From NCBI GenBank assembly GCA_020634235.1, contig JACKCB010000004.1, positions 169,677 to 233,676 of the forward strand: a stretch of DNA of 64,000 nt, given 5' to 3'. Below are positions 25,530 through 33,222 of this stretch, piece by piece. The stretch is from Ardenticatenaceae bacterium (GTDB lineage Bacteria; Chloroflexota; Anaerolineae; Promineifilales; Promineifilaceae). Both the position numbers and the translations under genes were made by a program. Each line of letters opens with the position of its first letter. Position 1 is the stretch's first letter. Under the pieces are notes generated by a model. It was not told the origin of the DNA and did no database searches. It saw only the letters and a program-made list of their open reading frames with translations.

Positions 25530-27716
25530 TTAGAAGCGGCGATCGCGTTCCCATTCGATGGCGATGCGCCGTTTGATCTCGGCGTAAACCTGCCGGGACA
25601 GTTCGCTGATGTCTACGGGTGGCGCGGCGGGCGTGTCTTCGCTGGCACTTTGGGGCGCTGCGGTAGAACTGGTTCCGTTTATTGGGCTGCGCTGTACGGC
25701 CAGCGGAGGCAGGATGTCGATGATGGGCTGCGTGGCGGACGGGGCGCGCACGTCCATGGTGGTGGCCGGCGCTTCGGCGGTGGCGATGGCGCGCTGGGTG
25801 GTGGGCGGTTGAGGGGTGGTGGGCGTCCCGGCCGGGGCCGGGACAGCGGGTGGTTCCTCAGCGGCGGCGATGGCGCGCTGCACGAGGGGGGCGGCGTCAC
25901 TGGTGGTTGTCCCGGCCGGGGGGAGGGGTGGGGACGGCGGCTGCTGGCCAATCAGGGTCCACAAATCGCTGGGCAGGGCACCAATCTCTGTCTGTATCAT
26001 TTGTGGCTCAGCCTCCTCTGGCTCGGCTGACGTACTGCCAGGCACTGGCGGCGCGGCCATGTCTGAACCAGAGGCAGCTTCAGCGGGCTTGGTTTGAACC
26101 TGGGGAGGGCGAGGTGCTGGGGTGGGGACCGGCCGGGGGCGGCGGGGCAGCACAAATTCCACCGCCGCGCTGCTTTGCTGGTCCGTCGCAACGTCCTGCA
26201 AAATCTGGCGCAGGGGCTGCTCTTCCTCTAGTGCGCGCTGCAGCAGCGGCTCTCCGGGCGGCGGGGTGGTCGTCCGCGATAATTCGGTCAGCACCAGGCC
26301 GTTTGGCAGTTGTACTTCTTGTGACGGCGGCAGCGCCGGCGGTTCCGTTTCCTGCCGCTGCACCGGCAGCACTGCTTCCAGGGGCAAGGGCTGTAAGGGA
26401 GAGGATGGCGTCTCGTCGATGGTGGGCGGCCCGGCCGGGGGGGATGCCGGGGTGAGGGGGTGAACGGGCGAGGGGGTGAGAGTTGGTGGGGCCGGTGGTT
26501 GGGCAATGGCGGTTGGCGGCGGGACCGCGGGCTGCTCGGCGCGCTGGATGGTGGGCGGTTCAGGCGTGGGGGTAGTCTGTGGCTTGTCCGGCGGCGACAC
26601 AACTGGTGGCGGCGCGGCGGTTTCAGTCAAAGGCTCTTGAAGCGGCTGTACCAGGCCAGGAACTGCACTTACCGTCGCCGCAGCCATAGCAGCAGGCGGT
26701 GCGCCGGCCGCGCGCTCAATGGCTTCCGTTTCCGGCTCTGACGTCATGGCCGGGGGGCTGGCGGACTCTTCTGCGGTTGTGGGCAAGGTCGTCCCGGCCG
26801 GGGTCGTTTGCTGCGCGGCCAGTCGTTGCGCCAGGGCACTGGGTGTTTTGTCCGGGGCAACCATTCCCGTCTTTGCTTCTTTGTCCGACAGGTAAACGAC
26901 GCTGGCGCGCCGGCGTTGGTCGGGGCTGATGGGCCGCGGTGGCTCGGCCTTCTTGGGCTTGCGCGACAGGCGTGCCTTCGGACGCTGCTCCTCTGCTTCG
27001 GCCTGCTGAATTGCCTGTTGCAGCCAGGGGGCGTCGGCCCTGGGCACAGTCTCAGTCTGCTGACCAGAAGATTGTTTTTCCTGGTGTTTGCGCATGATGG
27101 CTTGCAGCCGGCGCCAACTGGTGTCCGCATCCTCCGGCTCAGCCAGGTCAGGCTGTTCCGGCTGTACTGGCGGCAACGGCTGCCCTCCGAGGGCCGGCGT
27201 GCCGGCTGCCGGGGTGGCAGGACTCCCCTGCATGGCCCGGGCCCGCTTCTCTTCATGCCGGCGCATAATCTCGCGCAGGTCGGGAGCGGCCGAGGGAGGT
27301 GGGGCGGGTGATGGCGTGACCGCCGGTTGAGCGGGCGCGGGCGCGGTGGTCTGTTGGATGGCCGGGGGTTGGTAAATAGGCAGAGGTTCGGCCCCGGCCG
27401 GGGGGGGCGTGACCGCCGGTTGGGCGGGCGCGGGCGCGGTGGTCCGTTGGATGGCCGGGGGTTGGTAAGTGGGCTGGGGTGCGGCCCCGGCCGGGGGGGG
27501 CGTGACCGCCGGTTGGACGGGCGCGGCGAAATCTTGTGGCACAATATTGGCCCGCACCAGCCACTGCCCTGGGTTGCGTGGCAGGGACTGGGGTGGTGGC
27601 GGTGGCGTCCAGCGCCCCGGCCGGGTGGCGGCGCGGAACAGCACTGCCAGAGACGCATGTCGCTGCACCTGTGCTAACAAGCGCTGCCGCAAGCCGTATC
27701 CCATTCTTGTGTCCAT
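25530..27716 (-). CDS. Very Pro/Ala-rich repeat protein of the eCIS locus
   Basis: 728 aa from ATG 27716; a GTG at 27761 that overlaps the tube gene is an alternative. Almost wholly low complexity: PPPAGA-type segments, 31-residue repeats near the N-terminus (93-bp periods at about 27318, 27411 and 27504) built from PAQPAVTPPPAGAxPxPxYQ and PPAIQxTTAPA, several VQR/IQR tripeptides (PAIQR, PLVQR, TTQRA, LAVQR), and a Lys/Arg-rich patch near residues 240-290. The last 25 residues form a charged helix (ELSRQVYAEIKRRIAIEWER) that resembles the 55-aa protein at 28434. Function unknown. Its place where a tape measure or hub connector could lie, and its repeats, suggest a length-ruler, cargo or adaptor role; all are speculative. 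Confidence 0.75.
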   Translation of the reverse strand: MDTRMGYGLRQRLLAQVQRHASLAVLFRAATRPGRWTPPPPPQSLPRNPGQWLVRANIVPQDFAAPVQPAVTPPPAGAAPQPTYQPPAIQRTTAPAPAQPAVTPPPAGAEPLPIYQPPAIQQTTAPAPAQPAVTPSPAPPPSAAPDLREIMRRHEEKRARAMQGSPATPAAGTPALGGQPLPPVQPEQPDLAEPEDADTSWRRLQAIMRKHQEKQSSGQQTETVPRADAPWLQQAIQQAEAEEQRPKARLSRKPKKAEPPRPISPDQRRRASVVYLSDKEAKTGMVAPDKTPSALAQRLAAQQTTPAGTTLPTTAEESASPPAMTSEPETEAIERAAGAPPAAMAAATVSAVPGLVQPLQEPLTETAAPPPVVSPPDKPQTTPTPEPPTIQRAEQPAVPPPTAIAQPPAPPTLTPSPVHPLTPASPPAGPPTIDETPSSPLQPLPLEAVLPVQRQETEPPALPPSQEVQLPNGLVLTELSRTTTPPPGEPLLQRALEEEQPLRQILQDVATDQQSSAAVEFVLPRRPRPVPTPAPRPPQVQTKPAEAASGSDMAAPPVPGSTSAEPEEAEPQMIQTEIGALPSDLWTLIGQQPPSPPLPPAGTTTSDAAPLVQRAIAAAEEPPAVPAPAGTPTTPQPPTTQRAIATAEAPATTMDVRAPSATQPIIDILPPLAVQRSPINGTSSTAAPQSASEDTPAAPPVDISELSRQVYAEIKRRIAIEWERDRRF
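27318..27530 (-). repeat. 93-bp coding tandem repeats in the Pro-rich gene
   Basis: Copies start at about 27318, 27411 and 27504, each encoding a 31-residue Pro-rich unit. The first two are highly similar at the DNA level, pointing to recent unequal exchange. Each contains a CCGGCCGG site or a neighbour of one. Confidence 0.65.
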
Positions 27717-27750
27717 CGTTGATTGCCGGGCAAACAGACCGCCGGGTCTG

Positions 27751-28431
27751 CTATGACCCACCTGTTTGTTTCCGCCGCTTTGCCGGTGACACCGGGGCCA
27801 CCGGAATTAGCGCTTTGTTTTTGGGGCTGGTGGCCCGCGGGGAACGCGGTGGGCGTTTGGCAATCAGCCCCTTGTTCTTGGGATCTTTGGCTCGCGGGGC
27901 TTTGGGAACCCAGGGTTTGGGTGGTGGCGGTGGCGGCAGGGCTGCCCCAGACACCATGCTGATGTCAACTTCGCCGCAAGCCAGCTCCAGGGTCTGGATG
28001 GCGATGGTATTGTCATCTGATTTTAGCTGCGGGCCTGTCCAGCGCTTGGGAATGCAGTTCTCGATGGTCCAGGCCATTGAGGGCCGGTTGGGGCCGCTCA
28101 TGAAGGTGATCGACACCTGCTTGCGCGCTCTTTGGAACTGCCCTTTCAGGGCGTCCATGTACCAGTCCATCAGGGCGGTACCCAGGCCGACCCCGTTCTT
28201 GAGGGTGATGGTGGTCTCTTTTTGCCGGCCGGGCAGTTGATGGACGTAGTTATTCAGCCCACCTTCCTTCACCGGCTCCATCTCCCACTCGATGGTGGGC
28301 AGGGTACATTCGGTGAAGGCGGCAATGGCCTCCTGATTGATAGAGATGACGTAGCGGAAGGCGGGATTGGTTCGCCGCCGGACTTCATCCATGGCCATGA
28401 GGGTGGAATTCTGGCTGGTGGTATTGGGCAC
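27751..28431 (-). CDS. Second tube-like protein (gp19 type) with basic Pro-rich tail
   Basis: 226 aa. The first ~165 residues show the phage-tail tube fold (RYVISINQEAIAAFTECTLP, GRQKETTITLKNGVGLG, DWYMDALKGQFQRARKQVSITF, WTIENCIPKRWTGPQLKSDDN), typical of an Afp5-like tube initiator. The tail of about 60 residues is unusual: PPPPPPKPWVPKAPRAKD and two PKNK(G/A)LI segments. The GTG start at 28431 follows a GGGAGG site inside the preceding 55-aa gene. The tail may dock onto the hub or into the lumen. Confidence 0.85.
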   Translation of the reverse strand: MPNTTSQNSTLMAMDEVRRRTNPAFRYVISINQEAIAAFTECTLPTIEWEMEPVKEGGLNNYVHQLPGRQKETTITLKNGVGLGTALMDWYMDALKGQFQRARKQVSITFMSGPNRPSMAWTIENCIPKRWTGPQLKSDDNTIAIQTLELACGEVDISMVSGAALPPPPPPKPWVPKAPRAKDPKNKGLIAKRPPRSPRATSPKNKALIPVAPVSPAKRRKQTGGS

Positions 28432-28433
28432 GT

Positions 28434-28601
28434 CTATCGCCCTCCCTGACTTCGGAGAGTGCGTTTGGCGGGCAAACGTCTCCGTTCATACTCGATTTTA
28501 AGATCGCGCTGCAGCATGGCATAGACCTCATCCGCAACTTTGCGGACAAGTTCCGGGGTGATTGGGTTGGGTTGGCTGTTGTCTGCTTCTTGCGAATCCA
28601 T
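28434..28601 (-). CDS. 55-aa small protein in the eCIS operon
   Basis: ATG at 28601, stop at 28434, two bases before the next start. The protein begins MDSQEADNSQPN and carries the helix ELVRKVADEVYAMLQRDLKI followed by EYERRR and a basic tail. The helix resembles the C-terminus of the Pro-rich protein (VYAEIKRRIAIEWER). It is too short for the usual gene-finding cutoff but has operon spacing and a conserved-looking motif. Likely a structural or assembly component; not recognised as a named family. Confidence 0.7.
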   Translation of the reverse strand: MDSQEADNSQPNPITPELVRKVADEVYAMLQRDLKIEYERRRLPAKRTLRSQGGR

Positions 28602-28656
28602 GGCTGCTTGATCGTGGACAAGGGGTAGTGGTTGTCTCTAGTTGGGGCACGGCGGC

Positions 28657-29013
28657 TTAGCCCAGTGGGGCAACCTCTAGCTGGAATTGGGTGTGGCATT
28701 GGGGGCAAACAGCCCCGACGAGGATCTGCACCGGGCTGTTCAGGCGCTGGTACAGATCTTCCAGGTAGGCCAGATCGGCGGCGAAGAAGCCTTCGATGAC
28801 GCCGGGGGTGACGGCGGATAGTTGGCCTAACTGTACGACCACGCGTGAGAGGAGCAGGACGGGCAGGTAGGCGTCGTTGGCGCGGACCCGCGGATCTTGC
28901 ATGGACTCGATTTCGTCGAGGGCGGTGGCCAGGCGCATGCGCCCTTCACGGTGGATGGTCCCGGCCGGGTCCAGATACCCACGTGGCAAGACAAAGTCAA
29001 AAACGGTTTGCAT
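28657..29013 (-). CDS. 118-aa phage-tail-type protein with C-terminal zinc-ribbon-like CxxC
   Basis: MQTVFDFVLPRGYLDPAGTIHREGRMRLATA opens the protein; LPVLLLSRVVVQLGQLSAVTPGVIEGFFAADLAYLEDLYQRLN and a final VCPQCHTQF motif follow. It resembles the small phage-tail assembly-type proteins found between the tube genes of eCIS operons. Only one CxxC is visible, so metal binding would need a partner site or dimer. Confidence 0.75.
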   Translation of the reverse strand: MQTVFDFVLPRGYLDPAGTIHREGRMRLATALDEIESMQDPRVRANDAYLPVLLLSRVVVQLGQLSAVTPGVIEGFFAADLAYLEDLYQRLNSPVQILVGAVCPQCHTQFQLEVAPLG

Positions 29014-29054
29014 AGGCCGATTTTCCAGATACGTGCCAAACGGCGGGGCAGGAC

Positions 29055-29081
29055 GGCGGTGGTCCTCAGGACCTTGCCGCC
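29055..29081. promoter_or_regulatory. Intercistronic stem-loop after the main tube gene
   Basis: GGCGG-GGTCC pairs with GGACC-CCGCC around a 3-nt loop with small bulges. No T-run follows on the minus strand. It lies in the 109-bp gap between tube (29123) and the 118-aa gene, where it could protect or process sheath/tube mRNA relative to the downstream baseplate genes. Confidence 0.4.
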
Positions 29082-29122
29082 ACCTGCCACCAGCCGTCTA
29101 GGCCATCGCGCTTTTTGGGCGC

Positions 29123-29593
29123 TTAGTTAACACGCTCAATAAACTCGTGCGCGATGGTTAATTCTTCTACGCCGATCTCATTGCTGTCCGCTTTGGGCTG
29201 CGGGCCGGTCACTTTCAACGGCCAGGCATTCTCAAAGTTCCAGCGTGCGACCTCCGTCAGGGTCTGGTCAAACATGACAATGGAGCCGTCGTGGCGAGCT
29301 GCCTGAACGTTACCATCCTCGACCATCTTGCGCCATGTCCAGATGTCCATGTTGCTGGTAATGCCCCGCTTCACCACGATGTTCTCCCACTTGAGCCGGC
29401 CGGGAACTTTGAGGGTGACTTCGACACCTTTTTCGTTGACGACCTTGTGTTCGATGACTTCGTTCTCGGACCCGAGGCCACTGCATTCGGTGAAGTAGCC
29501 CGTAACAACCCCTTGAATCTCTAGCGCGAAGTGAAAACCAACAAGGGGATCTTCACGCGAGGTATCGACTAGCTGATTTACTGTGGTACCCAT
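29123..29593 (-). CDS. Main inner tube protein of the eCIS
   Basis: 156 aa, gp19/Hcp-type phage tail tube family (Afp1/Pvc1-like): DPLVGFHFALEIQGVVTGYFTECSGLGSE, EHKVVNEKGVEVTLKVPGRLKWENIVVKRGIT, DMDIWTWR-type segment and RWNFENAWPLKVTGPQPKADSNEIGVEELTIAHE. It polymerises as hexameric rings inside the sheath. AGGAGT site upstream. It lies directly downstream of the sheath gene. Confidence 0.93.
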   Translation of the reverse strand: MGTTVNQLVDTSREDPLVGFHFALEIQGVVTGYFTECSGLGSENEVIEHKVVNEKGVEVTLKVPGRLKWENIVVKRGITSNMDIWTWRKMVEDGNVQAARHDGSIVMFDQTLTEVARWNFENAWPLKVTGPQPKADSNEIGVEELTIAHEFIERVN

Positions 29594-29674
29594 TTTTACT
29601 CCTATGTGTTGGTTATATGGTTATTCGTTTCTGGGCAATTGTCCGTTGGGATGAACTGCCAAAGGGCGGAATAA

Positions 29675-31225
29675 CTAGGCCGCATTCGGACCGGCCCACT
29701 GGCTGATGCGGAAGATGACGAATTCGGCCGGTTTTACCGGGCACATCCCTGCTTCGATGATGAGCATACCCAGGTCACGTACTTCAGAGGGGTTCAGCTC
29801 TTCGTCGCACTTGACGTAGAAGGCCTGGTCCTCGCTGGTTCCAAACAGGGCACCACTGCGCCAGACGTTGCGCAGGAAGGAGGTGATGTCGCGGCGTACC
29901 CGGGCCCACAGGTCGGGGTCGTTGGGCTCAAAGACGACCCATTGTAACCCCAGGTCCATGGAGTGTTCCACGTAGATGAAAAGGCGGCGAACGTTGATGT
30001 AACGCCAGGCGACATCGCTGCTGAGGGTGCGTGCGCCCCAGGCTCGAATGCCCCGGCCGGGGAAGGAGCGAATGCAGTTGACGCCCATCGGGTTCAACAC
30101 ATCTTGCTCACCACGGGTGAGGTTTAGTTCCAGGTCAATCGCCCCACGCACGATCTCGTTGGCCGGGGCTTTGTGCACGCCACGCTCGCCATCCACCCGG
30201 TTGTAGATGCCCACCATGTGCCCGCTGGGGGGTACCAGCTTGGTGGTGGCCGGGCTGTCACTCAGGTCAGCTACCCGAATCCACGGGTAATAGAGGGCGG
30301 CAAAGGAGCTGTCGAAGTTGATGTACTCGCGCCACTCTTTTGCCTGCTGTGCATTCAGGTCAGGCGGGGTGTCCAGCAGGGCAAAGCGGTACCGCAGCTT
30401 CTCGCAATGGGTAATCATGGCTTCCTGGATGGTCTTGACGCGCTCTTTAGCAGCGGGGGAGCCATCGTAGCCATACATGATATCGGGGCAGACGAGCAGG
30501 GCGATGTCGTCGTAGACTTCCAGGCCACCCAGGCCGGTGCGTTCGGCGGTGCTGCCCAAGAAGTCGGGCACGGAGAGCGGGGGCATGCCGCCACCGGAGA
30601 GGTTGTAGGTGCCGTCGGCCGGATTGGCCGTGGCGGTGCCCACATCGGAAACGGTGACCGCATTGAAGGTGGCGTTGCCGATGTAGTTGTCGCCATCGGT
30701 CTTCTTCATGCTCAGGCCGCTCTTGGTCTCGCCGCCAACGCTCATGCTGAAGGTGCCGGTTTCTTTGCCCTTGTCGTCCACATCGTTTTTGATGGTGACG
30801 ATGAGGTTGTTGCCGGCATCTCCAGTCATTTTGGCAGCGACTTTGAAGCTGTCGCCTTTGCTGGCCGGGATGGTGGCCGAAGCGGCGATGGCCGCATCGG
30901 CGCTGTCCATAGCCCGGACGCTGGTTACGTAGCAAACGCCACCACCATTGTTGAAGTAGCCATAGACCGCATCGGGCAGGTAGGCGCCATCAACAAAGCC
31001 GCCAAAGATCTCGTTGTACTGGGTCCAACTGGTGACGAGTGTCGCCTTGTTGATCCGGGACTCGACCGGCTCTTTCTGGCCAGTCGCCGGGTTCAGGGCT
31101 TTCAGGCTGGCTTCGGCCGTGATGCCGATGAATCCGGTGATTGAAGTGCCGACGCCCTGAATGGGCTTTACGCCCTTGTCGACTTCTTCAACGTAAACAC
31201 CTGGTGATAAATAGGTTGTAGCCAT
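29675..31225 (-). CDS. Contractile sheath protein of the eCIS
   Basis: 516 aa, phage tail sheath family (Afp2-4/gp18). It opens MATTYLSPGVYVEEVDKGVKPIQGVGTSITGFIG, typical of the family, and closes with the subdomain INFDSSFAALYYPWI through the IRAWGARTL, RYINVRRLFIYVEHSM and DLGLQWVVFEPND segments. A middle insertion (about residues 100-230) carries the variable outer domain. Only one sheath gene is present, in contrast to the three of Afp. AGAGGG site upstream. Confidence 0.95.
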   Translation of the reverse strand: MATTYLSPGVYVEEVDKGVKPIQGVGTSITGFIGITAEASLKALNPATGQKEPVESRINKATLVTSWTQYNEIFGGFVDGAYLPDAVYGYFNNGGGVCYVTSVRAMDSADAAIAASATIPASKGDSFKVAAKMTGDAGNNLIVTIKNDVDDKGKETGTFSMSVGGETKSGLSMKKTDGDNYIGNATFNAVTVSDVGTATANPADGTYNLSGGGMPPLSVPDFLGSTAERTGLGGLEVYDDIALLVCPDIMYGYDGSPAAKERVKTIQEAMITHCEKLRYRFALLDTPPDLNAQQAKEWREYINFDSSFAALYYPWIRVADLSDSPATTKLVPPSGHMVGIYNRVDGERGVHKAPANEIVRGAIDLELNLTRGEQDVLNPMGVNCIRSFPGRGIRAWGARTLSSDVAWRYINVRRLFIYVEHSMDLGLQWVVFEPNDPDLWARVRRDITSFLRNVWRSGALFGTSEDQAFYVKCDEELNPSEVRDLGMLIIEAGMCPVKPAEFVIFRISQWAGPNAA

Positions 31226-31243
31226 GTTTTTCCCTCTTTGTGT

Positions 31244-31357
31244 TTATGATCTTGGCCGATTTTGTAAACCGGCCGGTTGAAGGCTATCTGGAAAAGGACC
31301 CTGGGAACCATCCCGGCCGGGGGGCGCCCGACCGGTCACCTCTACAAGTGCGCTCAT
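31244..31357 (-). CDS. 37-aa ORF with strong ribosome site before the sheath gene
   Basis: ATG at 31357 is preceded by AAGGAGATAGC, one of the best ribosome sites in the window; the stop is at 31244, 18 bp before the sheath start. The peptide is MSALVEVTGRAPPGRDGSQG followed by a Pro/Gln-rich tail. Not recognised. It may be a small component, a leader peptide coupling translation to the sheath gene, or chance. The 245-bp spacer between the cap-like and sheath genes otherwise holds nothing recognisable. Confidence 0.5.
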   Translation of the reverse strand: MSALVEVTGRAPPGRDGSQGPFPDSLQPAGLQNRPRS

Positions 31358-31470
31358 GCTATCTCCTTTGGATCAAAATCCGAATCTAATTGACCAATGC
31401 TGTTCTGGAAGGCTAGCCGGTGATCGACAACAGAAAGATCAACGGTGGGCAGAGTGCTAGCTCCGCTTGA

Positions 31471-32334
31471 TTACAACGCCAGGTCATAATCGCCGTTGGG
31501 AGCAGGAACAACAATCTTCTTTTCCAGCGGCGGTCCGGTTTGGGGCCAGGCCACCAGGGTGTATTCACCATCGAGCAGGCTGCCCAGGCGGAAACGGCCC
31601 TGGGCATCGGTGGTGGCGAAATGGCCGGTGCCTTTGATGGCTACCTGCACACCCGGCCGGGGTTCATCCGGCCGGGACTTATCAACAATCGTGCCGCTGA
31701 TGGTTGTCAGCGGCTCATTTGCTGCGCCCGGCAGCAACCCCTCCTGGCCCGGAGCCATCTGCCCCGTGCGCAGGGTAACCGTGCGCGCAAATGGAATGCT
31801 AATGTCAACCCAGGGGTCGAGGGCCAGCGTAACAATGTAGGAGATGCTGGGCCGGATCTCATTGTCCAGCGCGCCCCACACTTCAGCCGGATTCGTCAGC
31901 TTATCGTGGCTGGCTAATCGCACTTGCAGTTCATAGGGCTGGTTGCGCATGCCACCCACCAGGCGCTCCTCGGGCAGCACCGGATGGCGAAACAGGGCCA
32001 TGAGGCTGGCAGACAGCAGCCGGTGTTCATCTTCCGGTTCCGTGGCCCAGGTGGTCATCATGTAGTGGCAGTCCACGCGGAAGGGGGTGCGCTTCAGGCG
32101 GGCCGCGCGCAGCGCCGCGCCGCCATTGCCGTCAGCCCCAATCTTCTCCCACTGGTGGCGGCGCAAGATCACGTTTTCGCGCACGTCGTACAGGAAGAAG
32201 TTAATGGTCGGGCGGGTCAGCCGGGCGCTCCATTCTCGCTTGGGCTGATCGAACTTGATATCTATTTCCCCGTTGCGGATGGGGATTTCGGCAATAAGCA
32301 ACTGCCGAATGGTTTCGTCTAGATCGGCAATCAT
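31471..32334 (-). CDS. DUF4255 cap/terminator-like protein with a C-terminal carboxypeptidase-regulatory-like domain
   Basis: 287 aa. Residues 1 to about 190 match DUF4255 (Pvc16/Afp16 N-terminal type): MIADLDETIRQLLIAEIP, EWSARLTRPTINFFLYDVRENVILRR, FRVDCHYMMTTWATEPEDEHRLLS and YIVTLALDPW. Residues about 200-287 form a small beta-sandwich (ISGTIVDKSRP, GVQVAIKGTGHFATTDAQGRFRLGSLLDGEYTLVAWP) of the carboxypeptidase regulatory-like type, which could face outward for adhesion. The family is thought to cap the tube and sheath. Confidence 0.88.
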   Translation of the reverse strand: MIADLDETIRQLLIAEIPIRNGEIDIKFDQPKREWSARLTRPTINFFLYDVRENVILRRHQWEKIGADGNGGAALRAARLKRTPFRVDCHYMMTTWATEPEDEHRLLSASLMALFRHPVLPEERLVGGMRNQPYELQVRLASHDKLTNPAEVWGALDNEIRPSISYIVTLALDPWVDISIPFARTVTLRTGQMAPGQEGLLPGAANEPLTTISGTIVDKSRPDEPRPGVQVAIKGTGHFATTDAQGRFRLGSLLDGEYTLVAWPQTGPPLEKKIVVPAPNGDYDLAL

Positions 32335-32369
32335 GGATTATGGGTTACTCCCGGCCGGGTTGTCACCAT

Positions 32370-33143
32370 CTACATCACTTCCTCATCTTCTTGCCGCTGC
32401 ACATCCATCGGCTTCATTTGCAGCTCTTCCTCGTCCTCTTGCCGCTGCACATCCATTGGCTTCATTTGCAGCTCTTCCTCATCTTCTTGCCGCTGCACGT
32501 CCACCGGCTTCATTTGCAGCTCTTCCTCGTCCTCCTGCCGCTGCGTTGCCGGCTGGCTCATCACCATATCGGCCACCCGGTCAGCCTCCGCCTCATATTG
32601 ATCATTCGGGTCATTGACCGTCATCTTGCCCTGCACCGCAGGCGCACTTGCCCCCTGCTGCACCACGTGCGTCAGCTCATGGCTCAGCAAGTGTTGCCCG
32701 GCGCTGCTGCCCGGCTGGTACTCCCCCGCACGGAAGAAGATATCGCTGCCGGTGGTGAATGCTTTGGCGTTTAGCTCGCGGTTCAGCTGATCGGCGGTGC
32801 TGTCGGTATGCACTTTGACGCCGCTAAAATCCTGGCCCATCACGCTGCCCGCTTTGGCAGCCACGTCCTGGTCCAGTGACGCGCCGCTACCACGCTGGCT
32901 GCTAATGGTGTTGGCCACATCGTCATCCACCTCAGCCGCCCCCTCCTCACTGCGCTGGGCCAGCAGGCGCTGCACGGCCGCATTGCCCATAGTGCGCTGC
33001 ATCTGGCTGACCGTAGGTGGATCCCATTTGCCCTGGATGCGCGCCAGGGTAAGCGGCGGGTCGCTCTTTTGCGGGGCGGCACTTTCCTGGGCCGGCTTTG
33101 ATCTAACCTTGCCCTTATCCTCTAAGGTAAATTCATTGGTCAT
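32370..33143 (-). CDS. DUF4157 (eCIS core) protein with HExxH motif and 16-residue repeats
   Basis: 257 aa. The N-terminal part has MQRTMGNAAVQRLLAQR, a motif common in eCIS-associated proteins. The DUF4157 domain (about 85-170) includes VMGQDFSGVKVHTDS, AFTTGSDIFFRAGEYQPGS and the zinc-peptidase-like HLLSHELTHVVQQ (HELTH at about 155-159). The C-terminus is three full copies and one partial copy of a 16-residue unit, QRQEDEEELQMKPxDV. DUF4157 is known mainly from eCIS loci and is linked to cargo loading or effector function; whether this protein is peptidase, effector or adaptor is open. ATG 33143 has a GGAGGATG site; the TTG upstream is not used. Confidence 0.9.
   Translation of the reverse strand: MTNEFTLEDKGKVRSKPAQESAAPQKSDPPLTLARIQGKWDPPTVSQMQRTMGNAAVQRLLAQRSEEGAAEVDDDVANTISSQRGSGASLDQDVAAKAGSVMGQDFSGVKVHTDSTADQLNRELNAKAFTTGSDIFFRAGEYQPGSSAGQHLLSHELTHVVQQGASAPAVQGKMTVNDPNDQYEAEADRVADMVMSQPATQRQEDEEELQMKPVDVQRQEDEEELQMKPMDVQRQEDEEELQMKPMDVQRQEDEEVM
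32376..32550 (-). repeat. 48-bp coding tandem repeats at the 3' end of the DUF4157 gene
   Basis: Three full 48-bp units and one partial unit encode the acidic 16-residue repeats. The copies differ mainly at third codon positions, indicating purifying selection on the peptide or repeated exchange. Confidence 0.8.
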
Positions 33144-33222
33144 ACCATCATCCTCCAAAAAGGTAGCTCAGGCGGCCAGCCGGCGGCGATCCGTGGCTGT
33201 CCACCGTAGCGGACCTGCATCC

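Noticed and set aside
27318..27530. 93-bp tandem repeats as a possible CRISPR or satellite
   Set aside because: They are contiguous coding repeats in one protein, without spacers.
32376..32550. 48-bp tandem repeats as a possible CRISPR array
   Set aside because: Repeats are contiguous without spacers, in frame and coding.
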